Below are positions 14,201 to 23,595 of a DNA stretch of 64,000 nucleotides, one piece after another. Origin of the DNA: Gordionus sp. m RMFG-2023 (Eukaryota; Nematomorpha; Gordioida; Chordodea; Parachordodidae); assembly GCF_954871325.1 (NCBI RefSeq), contig NC_088775.1, forward strand, positions 59,311,561 through 59,375,560. The letters are read 5' to 3'. Below the pieces are notes generated by a model, which saw only the letters and a program-made list of their open reading frames with translations, searched no databases and had not been told where the DNA came from. The translations under genes were made by a program, and so were the position numbers. Positions within the stretch are counted from its first letter, which is position 1; each line of letters begins with the position of its first letter.

Positions 14201-16823
14201 TATTTGAAAATAATTAAGTATTTAAATGAGTAAATGCTAAATGCTAGTCATGTTATTACATTATTTATTACAAACTGAACATTAATTCATAAAAATATTT
14301 ATTTTATCTAAACTCCTTTTACACCTATAGAAATCATATATAATGTGTAACAATTTCTTACTACTAATCAAAAGCAAGTAACAACTATAAATTAAAAATT
14401 TACTAACTACATTTATGATGTTTTATTAATGGCCATATTAAAAAATTTTTGAAAAAAAATATAAAATTTAAAAAAAAAAAATTAAGCAATCCTCCTCTGA
14501 TAAATTCCATGATCTTTAATTAATTCAACATTTAAAGCTGACTTTTTGTTTGATAAAAGGGCCCTTGAGATTGTTTAGGCTCTTTTGATGTATTCTATTA
14601 GGAATTTAGTCTCTTTCCCAATGAGCAGTTTTTTGATACTACCATTATATTGTTGTCAACTAGATGTGAATATTTTTGGAATTTCCCTTTTTCTGCTATA
14701 CCCAAGGAATTGTAATTATTTTTAGATGGGCTAAAATCTTTATACTGTAAAATTCCAATAAATAGCATATTTATTGCAACTTAATTTTTACATCCTTCTT
14801 TAGAAAAGTGTTTGTGACATTAATTTTCTCATTTATATTAAATTTATATGCGAAAACCAGAAAAATATATAGATTGTATGGCTCTTATGCCCCTCAAACC
14901 TTATGAAACAAAATACCTTCATAAAAAGAAGCGGCATATTTGTAAAATCCCCCCCCCCCACCTTCTTTATTGCATAAAAATTAAAAAAGGGGCTTTATTG
15001 CACAATTTAAAATATTATAATTTTTCAATTTAATATTTCCGAAAAATACAAAAATATTCTTCAGAATCATTACTGCTTATAAACCTACAGAGTATCCATG
15101 AAAAAAAAATATAATTAAAAAACACCTTATAAATTTATAATGTGAATTCAATTTCATTGGCTTTGAGCTTTAATGATTGCATCAACGCTTGGTGTCAACC
15201 AACTCCTTATATTAAGTAGTTTAAAATGTGTTTGAAATATGCGAAGAATCTATAGCATTTTTTGGAACATTATCAAGCATATTTAACCTTTTATACCATA
15301 ATTTGCATCTAGTAATGCATCAAGGGATACTTTAACATCCTTAAAATAAAAATCTGCCAAGTATTTAATTTTTTCTCTATCAAGATTTGAAGCAAAACAA
15401 ATATTAAATTCATAGAGCTCTGCTTTACTCAACTCTTTAAGTTCCAATATAATGCTTTCAGCTATTCTCATAATATTTTACTTTAGTTTAACAGTGAAAA
15501 AGTTTCAAATGATTTGGTAAGAAATTTTAAAATGGTAGATAAATATAACGACTAGGAAAATTTAATATCGATTGGAATATATAATCGACACGAAGGTATG
15601 ATGATTATGATAAAATTTAAACTAATAATCATAAAACAGTAATATTTTTGAAACATATTTTAGCCGGCATCTAAATTTTTTGTCTTGAAGGGGAGGGGGG
15701 ATTTGTCCCCTTGCCCCTCCCCCACTGTGCCTGTTTATAAATATTTTGAAAAAGGGAATGAAAAAGAGCTAAGTGAAATTAAAATAAATAGTTGTCTAAC
15801 ATATAACTAAACTAATAGATTTAAAAAATTATAATATATAGTAAAATAAAATATATTTTTTCCTTAAATTTAAAGTATAAATAACGTTTGCTTGCCATTA
15901 TTCCATAAAAAATAAAAGCAGTAACAAATGGCGTTCATTTTCCTCACTTTATAGTAAGGCATACTATACACCCTATGTGCAAATATATTAGGTGAAATGA
16001 ATATAAATAAAATCTTTTTAGGATATAAGGTTTATGATTGTCAATTTTTTTAAGTATCTGTATCTAGATACTTTTTTCAATATTTTCATCTCTTGTATCT
16101 TATTAAACTTTTTAAAAGTATCTTGTATCTGTATTTTAAATACTTATGTTTAAAAAGTCATTTAATCGAAATACTTTATTTTTTATATTTGTCCATCCCT
16201 GTAATTATATATTATATATTTCTTGATAAATTCTTATAAATTTATTATAATTTTTCTTACTTTTAGCTCTAAAAATTCCCAAAAAAAAGATTATCAACCG
16301 CGAATTTGGCAAAAGTAAATAATTTTAAAGTGAAATCTTTTTATGTGTATATGTCTTAAGGGTTTAGGGTTATGCTCCATTGATCCGGGTTTTTGGAAAA
16401 TTTATAAAATTAAAATCATTTATAGTAGGCGTTTTTTAATTTTGAAAGGCCTGATTTTGTCATAATGCTAACATGTGACATACCAGCCCGGTAAATTTCA
16501 GAGAATTTTCCCAATAATTTTTATAAATTCTTTTAGTTTATATGAAAAAAAATATGTAATAGAAGTATAGTTCATAAGTTCAAGATAACATTGCCTAAAA
16601 ATTCACGGGGTAGCATGTGGATGGTAGTCCGGCAAAATAAGGTCTTTCAAAATTAAAAACGGACGCTCCAAATGATTTAAATTTTACAAATTTAATAAAA
16701 ACCAAGATTTGCTAAGCCACTACGACGTACATATATACAAAAGCATTATTTACCTGAGAAAGATGATTGAATAGAACATTTTGCTAGTAAGAACAATATT
16801 ATTAATGGCTTAAACCATGCCAT
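1701..16823 (-). CDS. secreted multi-Kunitz (BPTI-type) protease inhibitor gene, 10 exons
   Basis: This is the principal host gene. Exons on the minus strand are 16754-16823, 10826-10966, 10663-10776, 9414-9533, 6562-6753, 4305-4478, 3730-3924, 2923-3138, 2370-2597 and 1701-2224. Together they are 1974 nt, in frame throughout, coding 657 residues. Every intron has GT/AG ends and phase 1, the usual arrangement for extracellular shuffled modules. The order is signal peptide, three acidic linkers, then six Kunitz domains, each with the C-x8-C-x15-C-x7-C-x12-C-x3-C spacing. P1 residues (after the second Cys) are Phe, Lys, Arg, Leu, Lys, Lys in transcript order. Kunitz domains bind serine proteases in a substrate-like way, so inhibition of both trypsin-like and chymotrypsin/elastase-like targets is the inference. 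A TATA-like stretch lies at about 16874-16884, some 50 bp before the ATG. Further exons may be missed. Confidence 0.85.
2370..2597 (-). CDS. Kunitz gene exon 9: Kunitz domain 5 (P1 Lys)
   Basis: 228 nt, phase 1, acceptor TTATTCAG and donor G/GTATTT. An acidic, Asn/Asp-rich linker of about 25 residues precedes the domain. The domain carries PPKKGPCKAH at the reactive site, WYGGC and NGNNF, with six canonical cysteines. P1 is Lys. Confidence 0.84.
2923..3138 (-). CDS. Kunitz gene exon 8: Kunitz domain 4 (P1 Leu)
   Basis: 216 nt, phase 1. The acceptor ATCACTATAG is good. The donor G/GTCCGT is weak, yet it preserves frame and phase exactly. The linker contains KRDDDKGS. The domain has the six-Cys spacing but a divergent reactive site, GVCLAYM, in which the usual Pro before Cys2 is Val and P1 is Leu. 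That suggests elastase- or chymotrypsin-like specificity or loss of tight binding. YGGC and NNFF are kept. Confidence 0.8.
3280..3340 (-). pseudogene. possible decayed Kunitz exon fragment
   Basis: The minus strand reads KCARPLDMARRRWYPYN-like residues, resembling the reactive-site and RWYYD segment of a Kunitz exon, without the rest of the domain. It lies between two live domain exons in the right orientation. A short match in AT-rich DNA can arise by chance, so this is tentative. Confidence 0.2.
3730..3924 (-). CDS. Kunitz gene exon 7: Kunitz domain 3 (P1 Arg)
   Basis: 195 nt, phase 1, acceptor AAATTATAG and a good donor A/GTACGT. The linker of about twelve residues is rich in Ser, Thr and Arg. 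Then comes one complete domain with GPCRAY at the reactive site, IYGGC, and NGNNF. P1 Arg predicts trypsin-, plasmin- or kallikrein-like targets. All six cysteines are present. Confidence 0.85.
4222..4268 (+). repeat. (TTCC)n microsatellite
   Basis: About twelve tandem tetramers, with a TTTC-rich shoulder on the left, lie in the intron after Kunitz exon 6. The frame that reads through it as polyserine/leucine is an artefact. Confidence 0.95.
4305..4478 (-). CDS. Kunitz gene exon 6: Kunitz domain 2 (P1 Lys)
   Basis: 174 nt, phase 1, acceptor TTTTTATAG and donor G/GTATAT. This is the shortest domain exon, with only about six residues before the first Cys. Six cysteines are in canonical spacing with GPCKAG at the reactive site and VYGGC and NGNNF following. 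P1 Lys predicts trypsin-like targets. A (TTCC)n microsatellite lies about 35 bp into the downstream intron. Confidence 0.85.
4690..4890. repeat. GGCCCGGCCC-type dispersed repeat, copy 1
   Basis: GC islands (GCCCGGCCCTGC, GGCCCTGCCCG) are separated by AATTTTTAAAA spacers in otherwise AT-rich intron DNA. The same motif pattern recurs at about 5715-5860 and 28550-28860. The family is unidentified, possibly the subterminal part of a DNA transposon. Confidence 0.55.
5715..5860. repeat. GGCCCGGCCC-type dispersed repeat, copy 2
   Basis: AGCCCGGCCCGAAT, CTCGGCCCAGCCC, GGCCCAGCCCG and CAGGCCCTGTCCG blocks are spaced by AT tracts, the same architecture as the copy at 4690. Confidence 0.55.
6562..6753 (-). 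CDS. Kunitz gene exon 5: Kunitz domain 1 (P1 Phe)
   Basis: 192 nt, phase 1 at both ends. The acceptor is TTTTTAAG before 6753 and the donor is G/GTTAGT. One domain runs from CYLPVVKGPC to the closing C-x3-C, with all six cysteines in family spacing and the conserved YGGC and NNF segments. The residue after Cys2 is Phe (GPC-F-G), so chymotrypsin-like specificity is likely. The final C is followed by KHG. The linker before the domain is only about ten residues. The antisense frame here is open by chance. Confidence 0.82.
7036..7880 (-). repeat. G-run-ended repeat family, copy A (partial)
   Basis: The left end reads GGTGTGTAGCCAGAGATTTGC followed by a G run, and matches the left end of the copy at 28078. 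Toward 7620-7872 the minus strand keeps a broken reading frame whose end resembles copies B and C. Decayed, in the intron between Kunitz exons 4 and 5. Confidence 0.4.
8560..9410. repeat. diverged repeat cluster with GGCAATG/CCGCTAACATATA ends
   Basis: Three diverged units of about 100-190 bp can be matched by eye: about 8570-8760, 9110-9220 (direct) and 9290-9385 (inverted to the second). Motifs like the ends of the foldback element at 47355 recur at about 8795-8826 (ATTGCCTG, AATGCCGATAACATATA), 9070-9085 (CCGGCAATGTGTT) and 9370-9410 (AACACACCGCTAACATATA). This looks like remnants of that element family, with a younger MITE inserted in the middle. Confidence 0.4.
8828..9047. mobile_element. 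220-bp MITE, CAGTGTTG...CAACACTG, TA-flanked
   Basis: A near-complete inverted repeat starts CAGTGTTGTGATGATTTA and ends with its reverse complement. TA dinucleotides flank both ends (8826-8827, 9048-9049), as expected for a Tc1/mariner-type MITE. Imperfect symmetry runs a little beyond the TA, so a hAT origin (CAGTG ends) is the alternative. Intronic. Confidence 0.65.
9414..9533 (-). CDS. Kunitz gene exon 4: acidic linker
   Basis: 120 nt, phase 1 at both ends, with acceptor TTTTTTAG. It codes about 40 residues dominated by Asn, Asp, Glu, Gln and Lys (for example QENNQEDDNTVENDDNN). The donor A/GTATAT runs directly into an (AT)n tract. That tract belongs to a repeat end, CCGCTAACATATAT, which is also the end of the foldback element at 47355-57293. 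The 5' splice site may therefore have been supplied or reshaped by transposon sequence. It has no Cys and is presumably disordered. Confidence 0.6.
10663..10776 (-). CDS. Kunitz gene exon 3: polar linker
   Basis: 114 nt, phase 1 at both ends, with acceptor GGATAG and donor G/GTATTATG. It codes a polar stretch rich in Tyr, Asn, Gln and Glu (for example KQKYEYNNQPNEAAYDH) with no Cys. The 49-bp intron between it and exon 2 is short and AT-rich. The exact splice frame and the match in composition to the other linkers are the evidence; nothing points to a folded domain. Confidence 0.6.
10826..10966 (-). CDS. Kunitz gene exon 2: Gln/Asp-rich linker
   Basis: 141 nt, phase 1 at both ends. The acceptor is CTAATAG before 10966 and the donor is A/GTTAAT at 10825. 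It codes a Gln-rich start (QQSQSQQQF) followed by Asp/Gly-rich sequence. There is no Cys and probably no fold; it likely spaces the signal peptide from the inhibitor domains. A hAT-like insert ends only 23 bp upstream of the acceptor, leaving just a short AT-rich tract and TAAC branch-point-like sequence of the original intron end. Confidence 0.65.
11920..12480. repeat. hAT-like subterminal segment (GCGTTAC motifs)
   Basis: Repeated AATGCGTTAC, GGTAATGCGTTACTAG and AACGGGTAAC motifs at both ends of this segment, and CAAAAAAGAAA-CGTTA copies in the same orientation, resemble the subterminal repeats of hAT elements. Terminal repeats are not clear. Confidence 0.4.
13255..13528 (-). CDS. possible two-exon small gene, 47 residues
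   Basis: Exon 1 (13453-13528) starts at ATG and ends with a strong donor, AACG/GTAAGA, phase 1. Exon 2 (13255-13322) follows a textbook acceptor, TTTCTTTCTAG, and ends in TAA overlapped by the poly(A) signal AATAAA. The intron is 130 bp. The product begins MVRLSTKEKGGG and ends in a basic, helical-looking segment (FIRHYRKKRECKE). No family is recognised. Sequence 5' of the ATG to about 13640 is unusually GC-rich and may be leader. It lies inside a hAT-ended segment in the intron of a same-strand gene, so it may be captured cargo or a nested host gene. Confidence 0.45.
15150..15740 (-). repeat. G-run-ended repeat family, copy B
   Basis: The right end (about 15655-15730) has the CCGGCATCTAAATTTTTTG block, then G and C runs, matching the right end of copy C at 29810-29888. 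On the minus strand an open stretch of 62 codons (15283-15471) begins MRIAESIILELKEL and contains ELYEFNIC, both shared with copy C. The protein family is unknown. Confidence 0.5.
16383..16708. mobile_element. about 326-bp inverted-repeat element (MITE)
   Basis: The arms pair ATCCGGGTTTTTGG with its counterpart near 16695-16708, and continue through TTTTTAATTTTGAAAGGCCTGATTTTG and a similar inverted block near 16625-16660. Divergence between arms is moderate. It sits about 45 bp downstream of the exon-1 donor of the Kunitz gene. Target duplication is not clear. Confidence 0.5.
16754..16823 (-). CDS. Kunitz gene exon 1: signal peptide
   Basis: The ATG at 16821-16823 opens a 23-residue leader. 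It begins MAWFKPLIILFLLAKC, with a hydrophobic core of Leu/Ile/Phe and a small or polar end rich in Ser, typical of a cleavable secretion signal. The donor is TCAG/GTAAAT at 16753-16754, phase 1, which matches every downstream acceptor of the Kunitz gene. No other start fits, because a minus-strand TATA-like stretch lies just upstream. The exon joins the domain exons across a 5.8-kb intron loaded with transposons. Assignment to the same gene rests on strand, phase and the gene's need for a leader. Confidence 0.7.
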
Positions 16824-17979
16824 ATTCGCCAAATTATAGATACTATTTCAAAGAATATGGAATATTAGCCTAGAATATATAATTACAAATTAATAGATTT
16901 GTGGTATGGATAAAAAGAGTTTAAATTTCGAAATAAAATGTTTAGATTTCATCTCTCTTTATATACTTTTTGGAAATTTTTACTATGCCTTTATTAAATA
17001 ATAATTTATTAATTATTTTTTCTAGCAATTATAATATAATCTTGCTAGCAAAATGTGAACAATAAGTTATGTATATCTGAGAGATATATGAAATATCTTC
17101 ATAAAATTATTAATGATGTTTAAAAAGTCCCACCATCGTTCAACTGTACTGTATTTATTTTTAAACACAAATGTTTTGCATTATATTATGTTTAAATTCT
17201 ATTAAATTTCGATCCATTATCAAGATGAATGTCTATAAGCAAAAATCTCCTCCCACAATTTTTTTAAATTTTAAATTGATGATATCATTGTTTAACTTTA
17301 AAAATAAAATATATTTATAAATACAATTATAAATTTATGTTTAACATATTACATAATAACTTAAAATAAACAATGAAAAAATAAAAGATTAGAATATATT
17401 TTAAAGATGATAGATTAATATGTATAGTACATATTTCTGTTTCTAACAGTTTTATCCATTATTTTGAGTTCACTAACTCTGTGAATCTTAATTTTAATTT
17501 ATTTTAAAATTTCCCTCTGAATATTCATTGAAAATTATTTTGAAACATTTGTTTTTATAAATTTTTATTGCATAATTTTTCTTAAAAAAATTTAACCGTT
17601 AAAGGTTGGGTTTATTAAATTTATAAACTAATAAATGATGCACTTCGGTTTAATAACTAGTCTAGCCGAATTACACTTTTTTTACATTTTTAATTGCAGG
17701 TTAAGTGTTCTATGAAATTAATAGAGACTTGATAGTAACCTTAACCACAAAAACAAAGATATTTCATTTCTATAGCCATAAAATAAAATACAATATATAG
17801 GCACTTTAGTTTTTATATATCTTTATTGGCCCCAGAATATTAAATTTTTATAAAAACCTATGAATTTTCTAACTACTAAAATCTCAAACGTATCATTTAC
17901 TGTAAAACTTTTCCACGAAGAGTATTATCCCAAATGTTTTACCCATTAACGCAAATAAATTTTTGCAAGTATTAAAAGA

Positions 17980-18290
17980 AAACATTAATATGAATGCATT
18001 ACAGCGAATGAGTTGCGACAAATGTTTTGGAGCGAATGTATTACCTTTAAAACATTGCCGCAAATACTTACCGCTAATGAATTATAGCAATTTCTTTTTA
18101 CAAGGAAAACATAGCGAATGAATATTGACGAATGTTTTAATGCAAATATATTACAGCGAAAACAATTCATCAAATTTATTATAATGGAAACATTACCACG
18201 AATGTATTACTGCAAAAACATTACCGTAAATGCATTTTAACTTAAATCAGAAAACATTACAGCAAATTACTGATTTTTGCGACAACTTTA
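17980..18290. repeat. degenerate short tandem repeat (ACATTAC-GCGAATG type)
   Basis: More than a dozen imperfect units combine ATTAC(C/A)GCGAATG and AAAACATT, spaced about 15-20 bp. The organisation resembles the arm units of the foldback element at 45893-47125, but only one arm is seen. Confidence 0.5.
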
Positions 18291-19539
18291 TAGTGAAATA
18301 TTAGCCTAAAAAGATTGGGCAAATGCAATGTTACTAATTTTAAATAAATTAATTAAATTATAATTTATAATAAAAATGGAATTTTTAAAATTAAAAATTA
18401 ATATAAAAATATTTCTTTCTTTCGTTTTTGCAATCAATTCTTTTCTTCAGAGTTTGAAAAAAAATTTGAGCAAAAATCTATAAATATTTTGTAGAACAGA
18501 TATTTTTGATCAAATTTTACCTAAAATTGCTAAATCTTTTTTAAAAACTCTATTATTAAAAACGAATTTAAAATAAGTCATAAAAATCACGATTATATAA
18601 ATATATGTATAATATTAAAAAAATAAAGTAGGTAATAAGATAAAATGCTATATGTATTAATAGCAATGCAATTGCCATGATGAATAGTCTTCGTAATAAT
18701 TTGCTTTAAATAGAGAGCTTCATTATGATATGTAATTTGTAATTTTCATCATAAAAAATCTTTCAATATGAAACAAATTTAAAAAGAAAAATCTTCAAAA
18801 AAAATTTTTCAAACTACTTTTTTTTATTAGTAGGGGAGACAGGGGTATTGAGTTACTATTTTATGACTGGAAATTTGAACCTAACATAGATAATTACGTC
18901 ATATATGATTGGCTAAAAAAGATTTGAAAAAAATATTTGGTATTTAATTTTTTATGTTTTGGCGTACAAAAGTAATAAAAATATTGCAAACTTTATCGTT
19001 TATATTTATAAAAGGAGCTTTTAAAATATTAATAAATAAATTTTAGGAAAATTCAAACCCTATTTTTCAATCTGACAAACTTTCAGAATTAATAAACATG
19101 AATTAATATGGAATGATATTTATAAAGTTAGTGGGCTCGTCGTCATCGTTGGTCATAGAGTAGTTGGGACACGCCATTTAAAGCTTATTTTATTATTTAC
19201 TAGTTATGCGGAATTAGATTAAATAGGATAGGAACATCTTCTGTGCAGAATATGATGAAAAAGCCTGAAAACCTTAATCAGAAATTTATCATTACCTAGA
19301 GATAAGATTAATTATTATATATATTTTTTTAGGAATTCTAAAATCAAACATAGCAAGATTATATCAAAAAAGAAGGTGGAAAATAATACATTATCTAAAA
19401 AAAATTTATGGAATACCAAAAAAATATTACTACTCTCTGTTGCATTTACTAGTTACTAGATTTATATTTAATCTTACATATGCGTTGATTAAGGTAAAAT
19501 TATATTCCAATCCATTATAGGCGAAATGCAATTTACTTA

Positions 19540-20290
19540 TTCATATACTGGGATTTCTCACCGTATAAAATAATATCATATTCACAATACTAAATTAATA
19601 ATAATTAGAATATTCATATCATACTTAAATTAGCTTGTTTATAGATTCTCATTGTAATAAGGTTCTTACCATTTAAAATAATATCATTATTCACAATATT
19701 AAATTAATAATAAAAGGTTCATTTCATATAAATTTATTTATAGATTTTCATTGTGATAATCAAAATTAATTTAAAATAAAATCAATATTCAAAAAACTAA
19801 ATTAATAATAATTAGTATATATTCATTTCATACTTAAAATATTAACTTATTCAAGGAAATTATATTATTTTAATATTAAACATCTCTCTTCATTTAAATT
19901 ATTGTCATTATTTATATTAATATATTTCATAAGAAAAATACAATTTACTTATTTATAAAATTATGATTAATATTATTAAGAGATAGAGAACATTATAATA
20001 ATATTATATTTAGAATATAACATAATAATATAATTAAAATTTATTTTAAGCCAAGAACAGAAAATACTTTTACCTTAATTAGGCTTAATTAAATTATTTA
20101 TATTAATATATTTCATAAGAAAAATACAATTTACTTGTTTATAAAATTATTATTAATAATATTAAGGGATATAGAACATTATAATAATATTATATTTAGA
20201 ATATAACACAAACAATATATTATAATTAATAAAAATTTATTTTAAGCCTATAAGGACTGAAATATACTTTTACCTTAATCAGGCTTATAA
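19540..20290. repeat. two tandem duplications
   Basis: A roughly 110-120-bp unit with AATATCAT-ATTCACAATA-TAAATTAATAATAA is repeated about three times (19560-19870). A roughly 200-bp unit running from TTATATTAATATATTTCATAAG to CTTTTACCTTAAT-AGGCTT is present twice (about 19905-20095 and 20096-20290). Confidence 0.65.
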
Positions 20291-21334
20291 AATATTAAAT
20301 TAAATCTAGTATTTTTAGATCTTATCCATATATTTTTTTAAATGGAATTACTAGCATTTTATGTCACAAAAAATATTTAAAAAATTAGGGTTGTATTGGA
20401 TGGGCACACGGAAGTTGTGCCGAATTTGATAATTTTTTTAATAAATGTAATTAAATACTTATCTTTCACATTACCAAAATAAATTATATAAATTTGGCGA
20501 AAATTTTTTTTAGTTACTTATTATGAATTACAATATTATCAATAAAATCAAATGTGTTATAATCTAGTCTTATTGGAATACTGATTTAAATTTTTTTATT
20601 TATTTAGAAATCAATTATATGAGTGTCGCAACTATCACATATATGTGTCCCAAAGTACACAGAGTCTCTCATGGTTAGGACAGGAATTTTTTTTTAAAAA
20701 CTTAATTTTTTAAAAATATACAGGCTTTATAAAATATATATTCATTATTTCAAGTGGCCTATATTTTTGGGATTCAGAAGAGGTTTTACTTATTCAATTT
20801 AGTCGAATATTATTGAAATTATTTAGGTTTGAACGAAAAATGTTCCAACCATCAATTTTAATTAATCTTTTAAATTCTTGGAAAGGGAAACTTTTTAAAA
20901 TTTTCATTACTTCATTACATGCCTCTAAGTATCTGTTAGTTTACCGAATGTAGTATGTTTGGTGTCTAATTAGTCTTTCTTTTCATCTAATAAGCATAGC
21001 CCTAAGTTAACCGCTAACGAGAACCATAAGCTTGGTATCAGGTCTTATCCTGAATCGCGTAGTTCTGTGTATGGATTTTCATAAAAATTTGTGTAAAAAT
21101 GCATACCGGCTGCGTATCAGTTAAATATTTTTTTAGTGAATAATGAAAAATGTGTATAAGAAATTAATATATTTTTTCCAATGTCCCTTTGCCCAATATC
21201 TGTTTTTCTAGGACATTTATATTCGCGATCCAATTAATAGGACCAACATTTAACCATCAACATGCCTTTTAATTTTGTAAATGCTATAAATAAACACTTT
21301 GGTTTTAATAAAATGATGATAAATCGTAGCTTAA

Positions 21335-21405
21335 TTAGATCCGAGCCGAATTGTCCTTGGGAGGAATCTGTTGGCGTGCCAAATCGATGTGATACCTCTC
21401 AACGT
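21335..21405 (-). CDS. possible terminal coding exon, unidentified
   Basis: A good acceptor, TTTCTAAAACAG, is followed by 22 codons reading VERYHIDLARQQIPPKDNS and a TAA. The sequence is clearly richer in G+C than its surroundings. An ATTAAA-like signal occurs about 30 bp after the stop. The segment immediately upstream (21406-21500) is also GC-richer, with a GGTAAAC donor-like site. I cannot name the protein. Confidence 0.3.
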
Positions 21406-23037
21406 CTGTTTTAGAAATTATTTGAAACTTCTTCTTCGTCGTTTAGTGCCCTTTTCCAGGTTTACCGGGGTAGGTTATTTTTCCTTCAAAATCATATTAG
21501 AAATAATTGTATCTGAGTTAATCCTGATGTAAATTTTTTAATTATAATGTTTATATTTAAAAAAGGATTGACTAAGAAAATTAATTTATACAGTTTATAT
21601 TAAAATATAAATTATTTTCTAGGATATAAAAATTTTACTTCTAATTTAGATATGTAAAAATAAAATATTTGTTAAAAATAATTGATTTCGTTGGTTCAAT
21701 AAAAGGATAAAGTTGGCTAATTGTGATTGATAGTCATCAAAATATGTAGAACTAGAATAACATCTGACGACAAACATGAAAACGGGGTGTAAATAAAAAA
21801 TCTACATAAGCATTCGGATCTGGCCTATTTTTTTAAAAAAAATAGGTTAAGGCTGGGTCCAAGGTTGCCAGATGTCACCATTTAGTCATGCTTCTCACAG
21901 TCGTACTAAATTTTTTACTTATAATCACATTTTCTCACACTTCACACTTTTCTCACGTTTTTTGAGCGAATTAAAATAATCACACTTTTTATCACGTTTC
22001 TAAATTTTTTCAAAATATTTCTAAAAACGAATATAAAATTAAAATAATTTTATTCTCAAATATTTTTAAAAAAAATTGTAGTATTTGTTAATAGTCCTAC
22101 CAACCACTCATATTCATTGATCAATATTTAATTTAAGAGGCCTATTTAGGCATTTTCCTTAAAGTTAGCACTTTATTAAATAATATAAATTTGCATCTAC
22201 AATCTGATTCTGAAGATATCTTAGCCATATAATATACACATGCTCTTATCAAAAAACTTAAGTCCTTAAATTTAAAAATTCAATAGGGAGCATTTCTAAA
22301 AACATTTTACAACGTAATAATGATGAAGAAAAGGCTTTGAAATCAATGAATCAAATATGTTTGATGACATGAAAATGCTTGCATTTGATGAATTTCAAAA
22401 ACTAAAATAAATTCCAAATATAGATTCAAATATTTTCTTCCCATTTTTATTCCGATTACTAGGACAAATTATCCAAAAACAATCACATGAATGGGCCGGA
22501 TAGATTTCCTTTCAAATAATAATTATCGCTCTCCTTTAATAGAGAAAATATGCAAATCCACATTCAAATACATCATCAGGGAGAATATTCAGCCTAATAA
22601 TTACTGCGGCGAAAGAAAGTAACATATTACATTTAACTTCATTCGAAGCTGGAATTATTATTTAAAAAAAATATAATTTATGTAAAGAGTTTTCAGTCTA
22701 TATCCATAGCGCTGAAGAAAAATCATTATTGCCTCTTTTAAAATCATCCATAAAATATAATAATTAATATTATGCTATACTTGGAATAATAATACATCAA
22801 AATAAATGTTAATAGTAAATCAATTAAAAAATTTTAAATTTAATATAGTCTTAAATTTGATGCATTAAATCTGCCTTAAAATCCTTTTCACCAAACATTT
22901 TACCATAAAGATACTTTCGGTTTTATATTGCCTATATTCTTTTTTTTATACTTATTTTTTTATGCCCTGATCTATTCATATTCACAGATGTGGTCAACTT
23001 CATCGAAGCTAATTCTTTATCAACTCCACTTCACATT
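21406..23037. other. intergenic stretch with possible decayed coding
   Basis: About 1.6 kb. There is a run of CACTT/CTCAC motifs at about 21890-21990. Plus-strand sequence near 22300-22620 has protein-like patches broken by stops. Neither is assignable. Confidence 0.35.
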
Positions 23038-23045
23038 ATCCTGAA

Positions 23046-23267
23046 TAGTGTTGTTAAACGGCTCGTTTTGAGCCGATTTTAAAAACGGCTAACTCAATAT
23101 AACATCCAGAAAAATATTACGCAAACCTGAAGATTTTGATCATAGAAGGAACAAAGGTCTAGACATATATTATCAAAATCTCGAGGCTTAGGCAATATCT
23201 TTCTGACTAAAATATTGAGTTAGCCATTTTAAAAAATCGGCTCAAAACGAGTCGTTTAACAACACTA
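23046..23267. mobile_element. 222-bp hAT-type MITE
   Basis: The ends TAGTGTTGTTAAACGGCTCG and its inverted match GTCGTTTAACAACACTA frame a hairpin. An exact 8-bp target duplication, ATCCTGAA, flanks it (23038-23045 and 23268-23275). The TAGTG end and 8-bp duplication identify a hAT-type element. Its terminal 13 bp are the same as those of the large foldback element that begins 150 bp further on. Confidence 0.88.
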
Positions 23268-23439
23268 ATCCTGAATGATATTTCTTTTCCTATATTTATC
23301 CCATACCCCTGGTTGTTGATAAGATAGGGATCATGGCCCTGATTGAAAATAGTATATGAAATAGCTTGGACTCAAGTTTCTTTAGTCACCAAGAATGATA
23401 GAATAGGTATCAGATCTAGTGTTGTTAAAAAGCAGAATT

Positions 23440-23595
23440 TTATCGGCTACAACCTCGAGGTCGGAGCCGAAAATTTTGGCTTAAACCTCGAGGTCGGAGC
23501 TGAAAATTTTGGCTTCAACCTCGAGGTCGGAGCCGAAAATTTGGCTTCAACCTCGATGTCGGAGCTGAAAATTTGGCTCAAGCTCAAGCCGGCTC
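23440..23595. repeat. about 36-40-bp subterminal tandem array, left arm of foldback 1
   Basis: Four to five copies of an ACCTCGAGGTCGGAGC-(C/T)GAAAATTTTGGCTT unit. The only GC-rich part of the arm, and it contains the palindrome CCTCGAGG. The protein frame that reads NLEVGAENFG repeatedly is a by-product. Mirrored at 34750-34990. Confidence 0.85.

Larger units (their letters stand above)
10990..16201. mobile_element. hAT-type element or composite in intron 1 of the Kunitz gene
   Basis: The left end CAGGGTTGGTC at 10990 and the right end GTCCATCCCTG at 16191-16201 are inverted matches. The flanking 8-mers TATTTATA (10982-10989) and TAATTATA (16202-16209) agree at seven of eight positions, as for a hAT target duplication. 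GTATCTTAAATAC / GTATCTGTATCTAGATAC subterminal motifs occur inside both ends. The 5.2-kb body holds a fragment with GTAACGCGTTAC-type motifs, a possible 47-residue gene, decayed minus-strand coding near 14500-14760 and a G-run repeat copy. I saw no intact transposase. The two ends could instead belong to separate insertions. Confidence 0.5.
16824..21334. other. intergenic AT-rich stretch
   Basis: No supported gene in 4.5 kb. The stretch contains the degenerate GCGAATG repeat (about 17980-18290) and two blocks of tandem duplication (19540-20290). The first 60 bp carry the probable promoter of the Kunitz gene (minus strand, TATATAATT at about 16876-16884). Confidence 0.5.
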
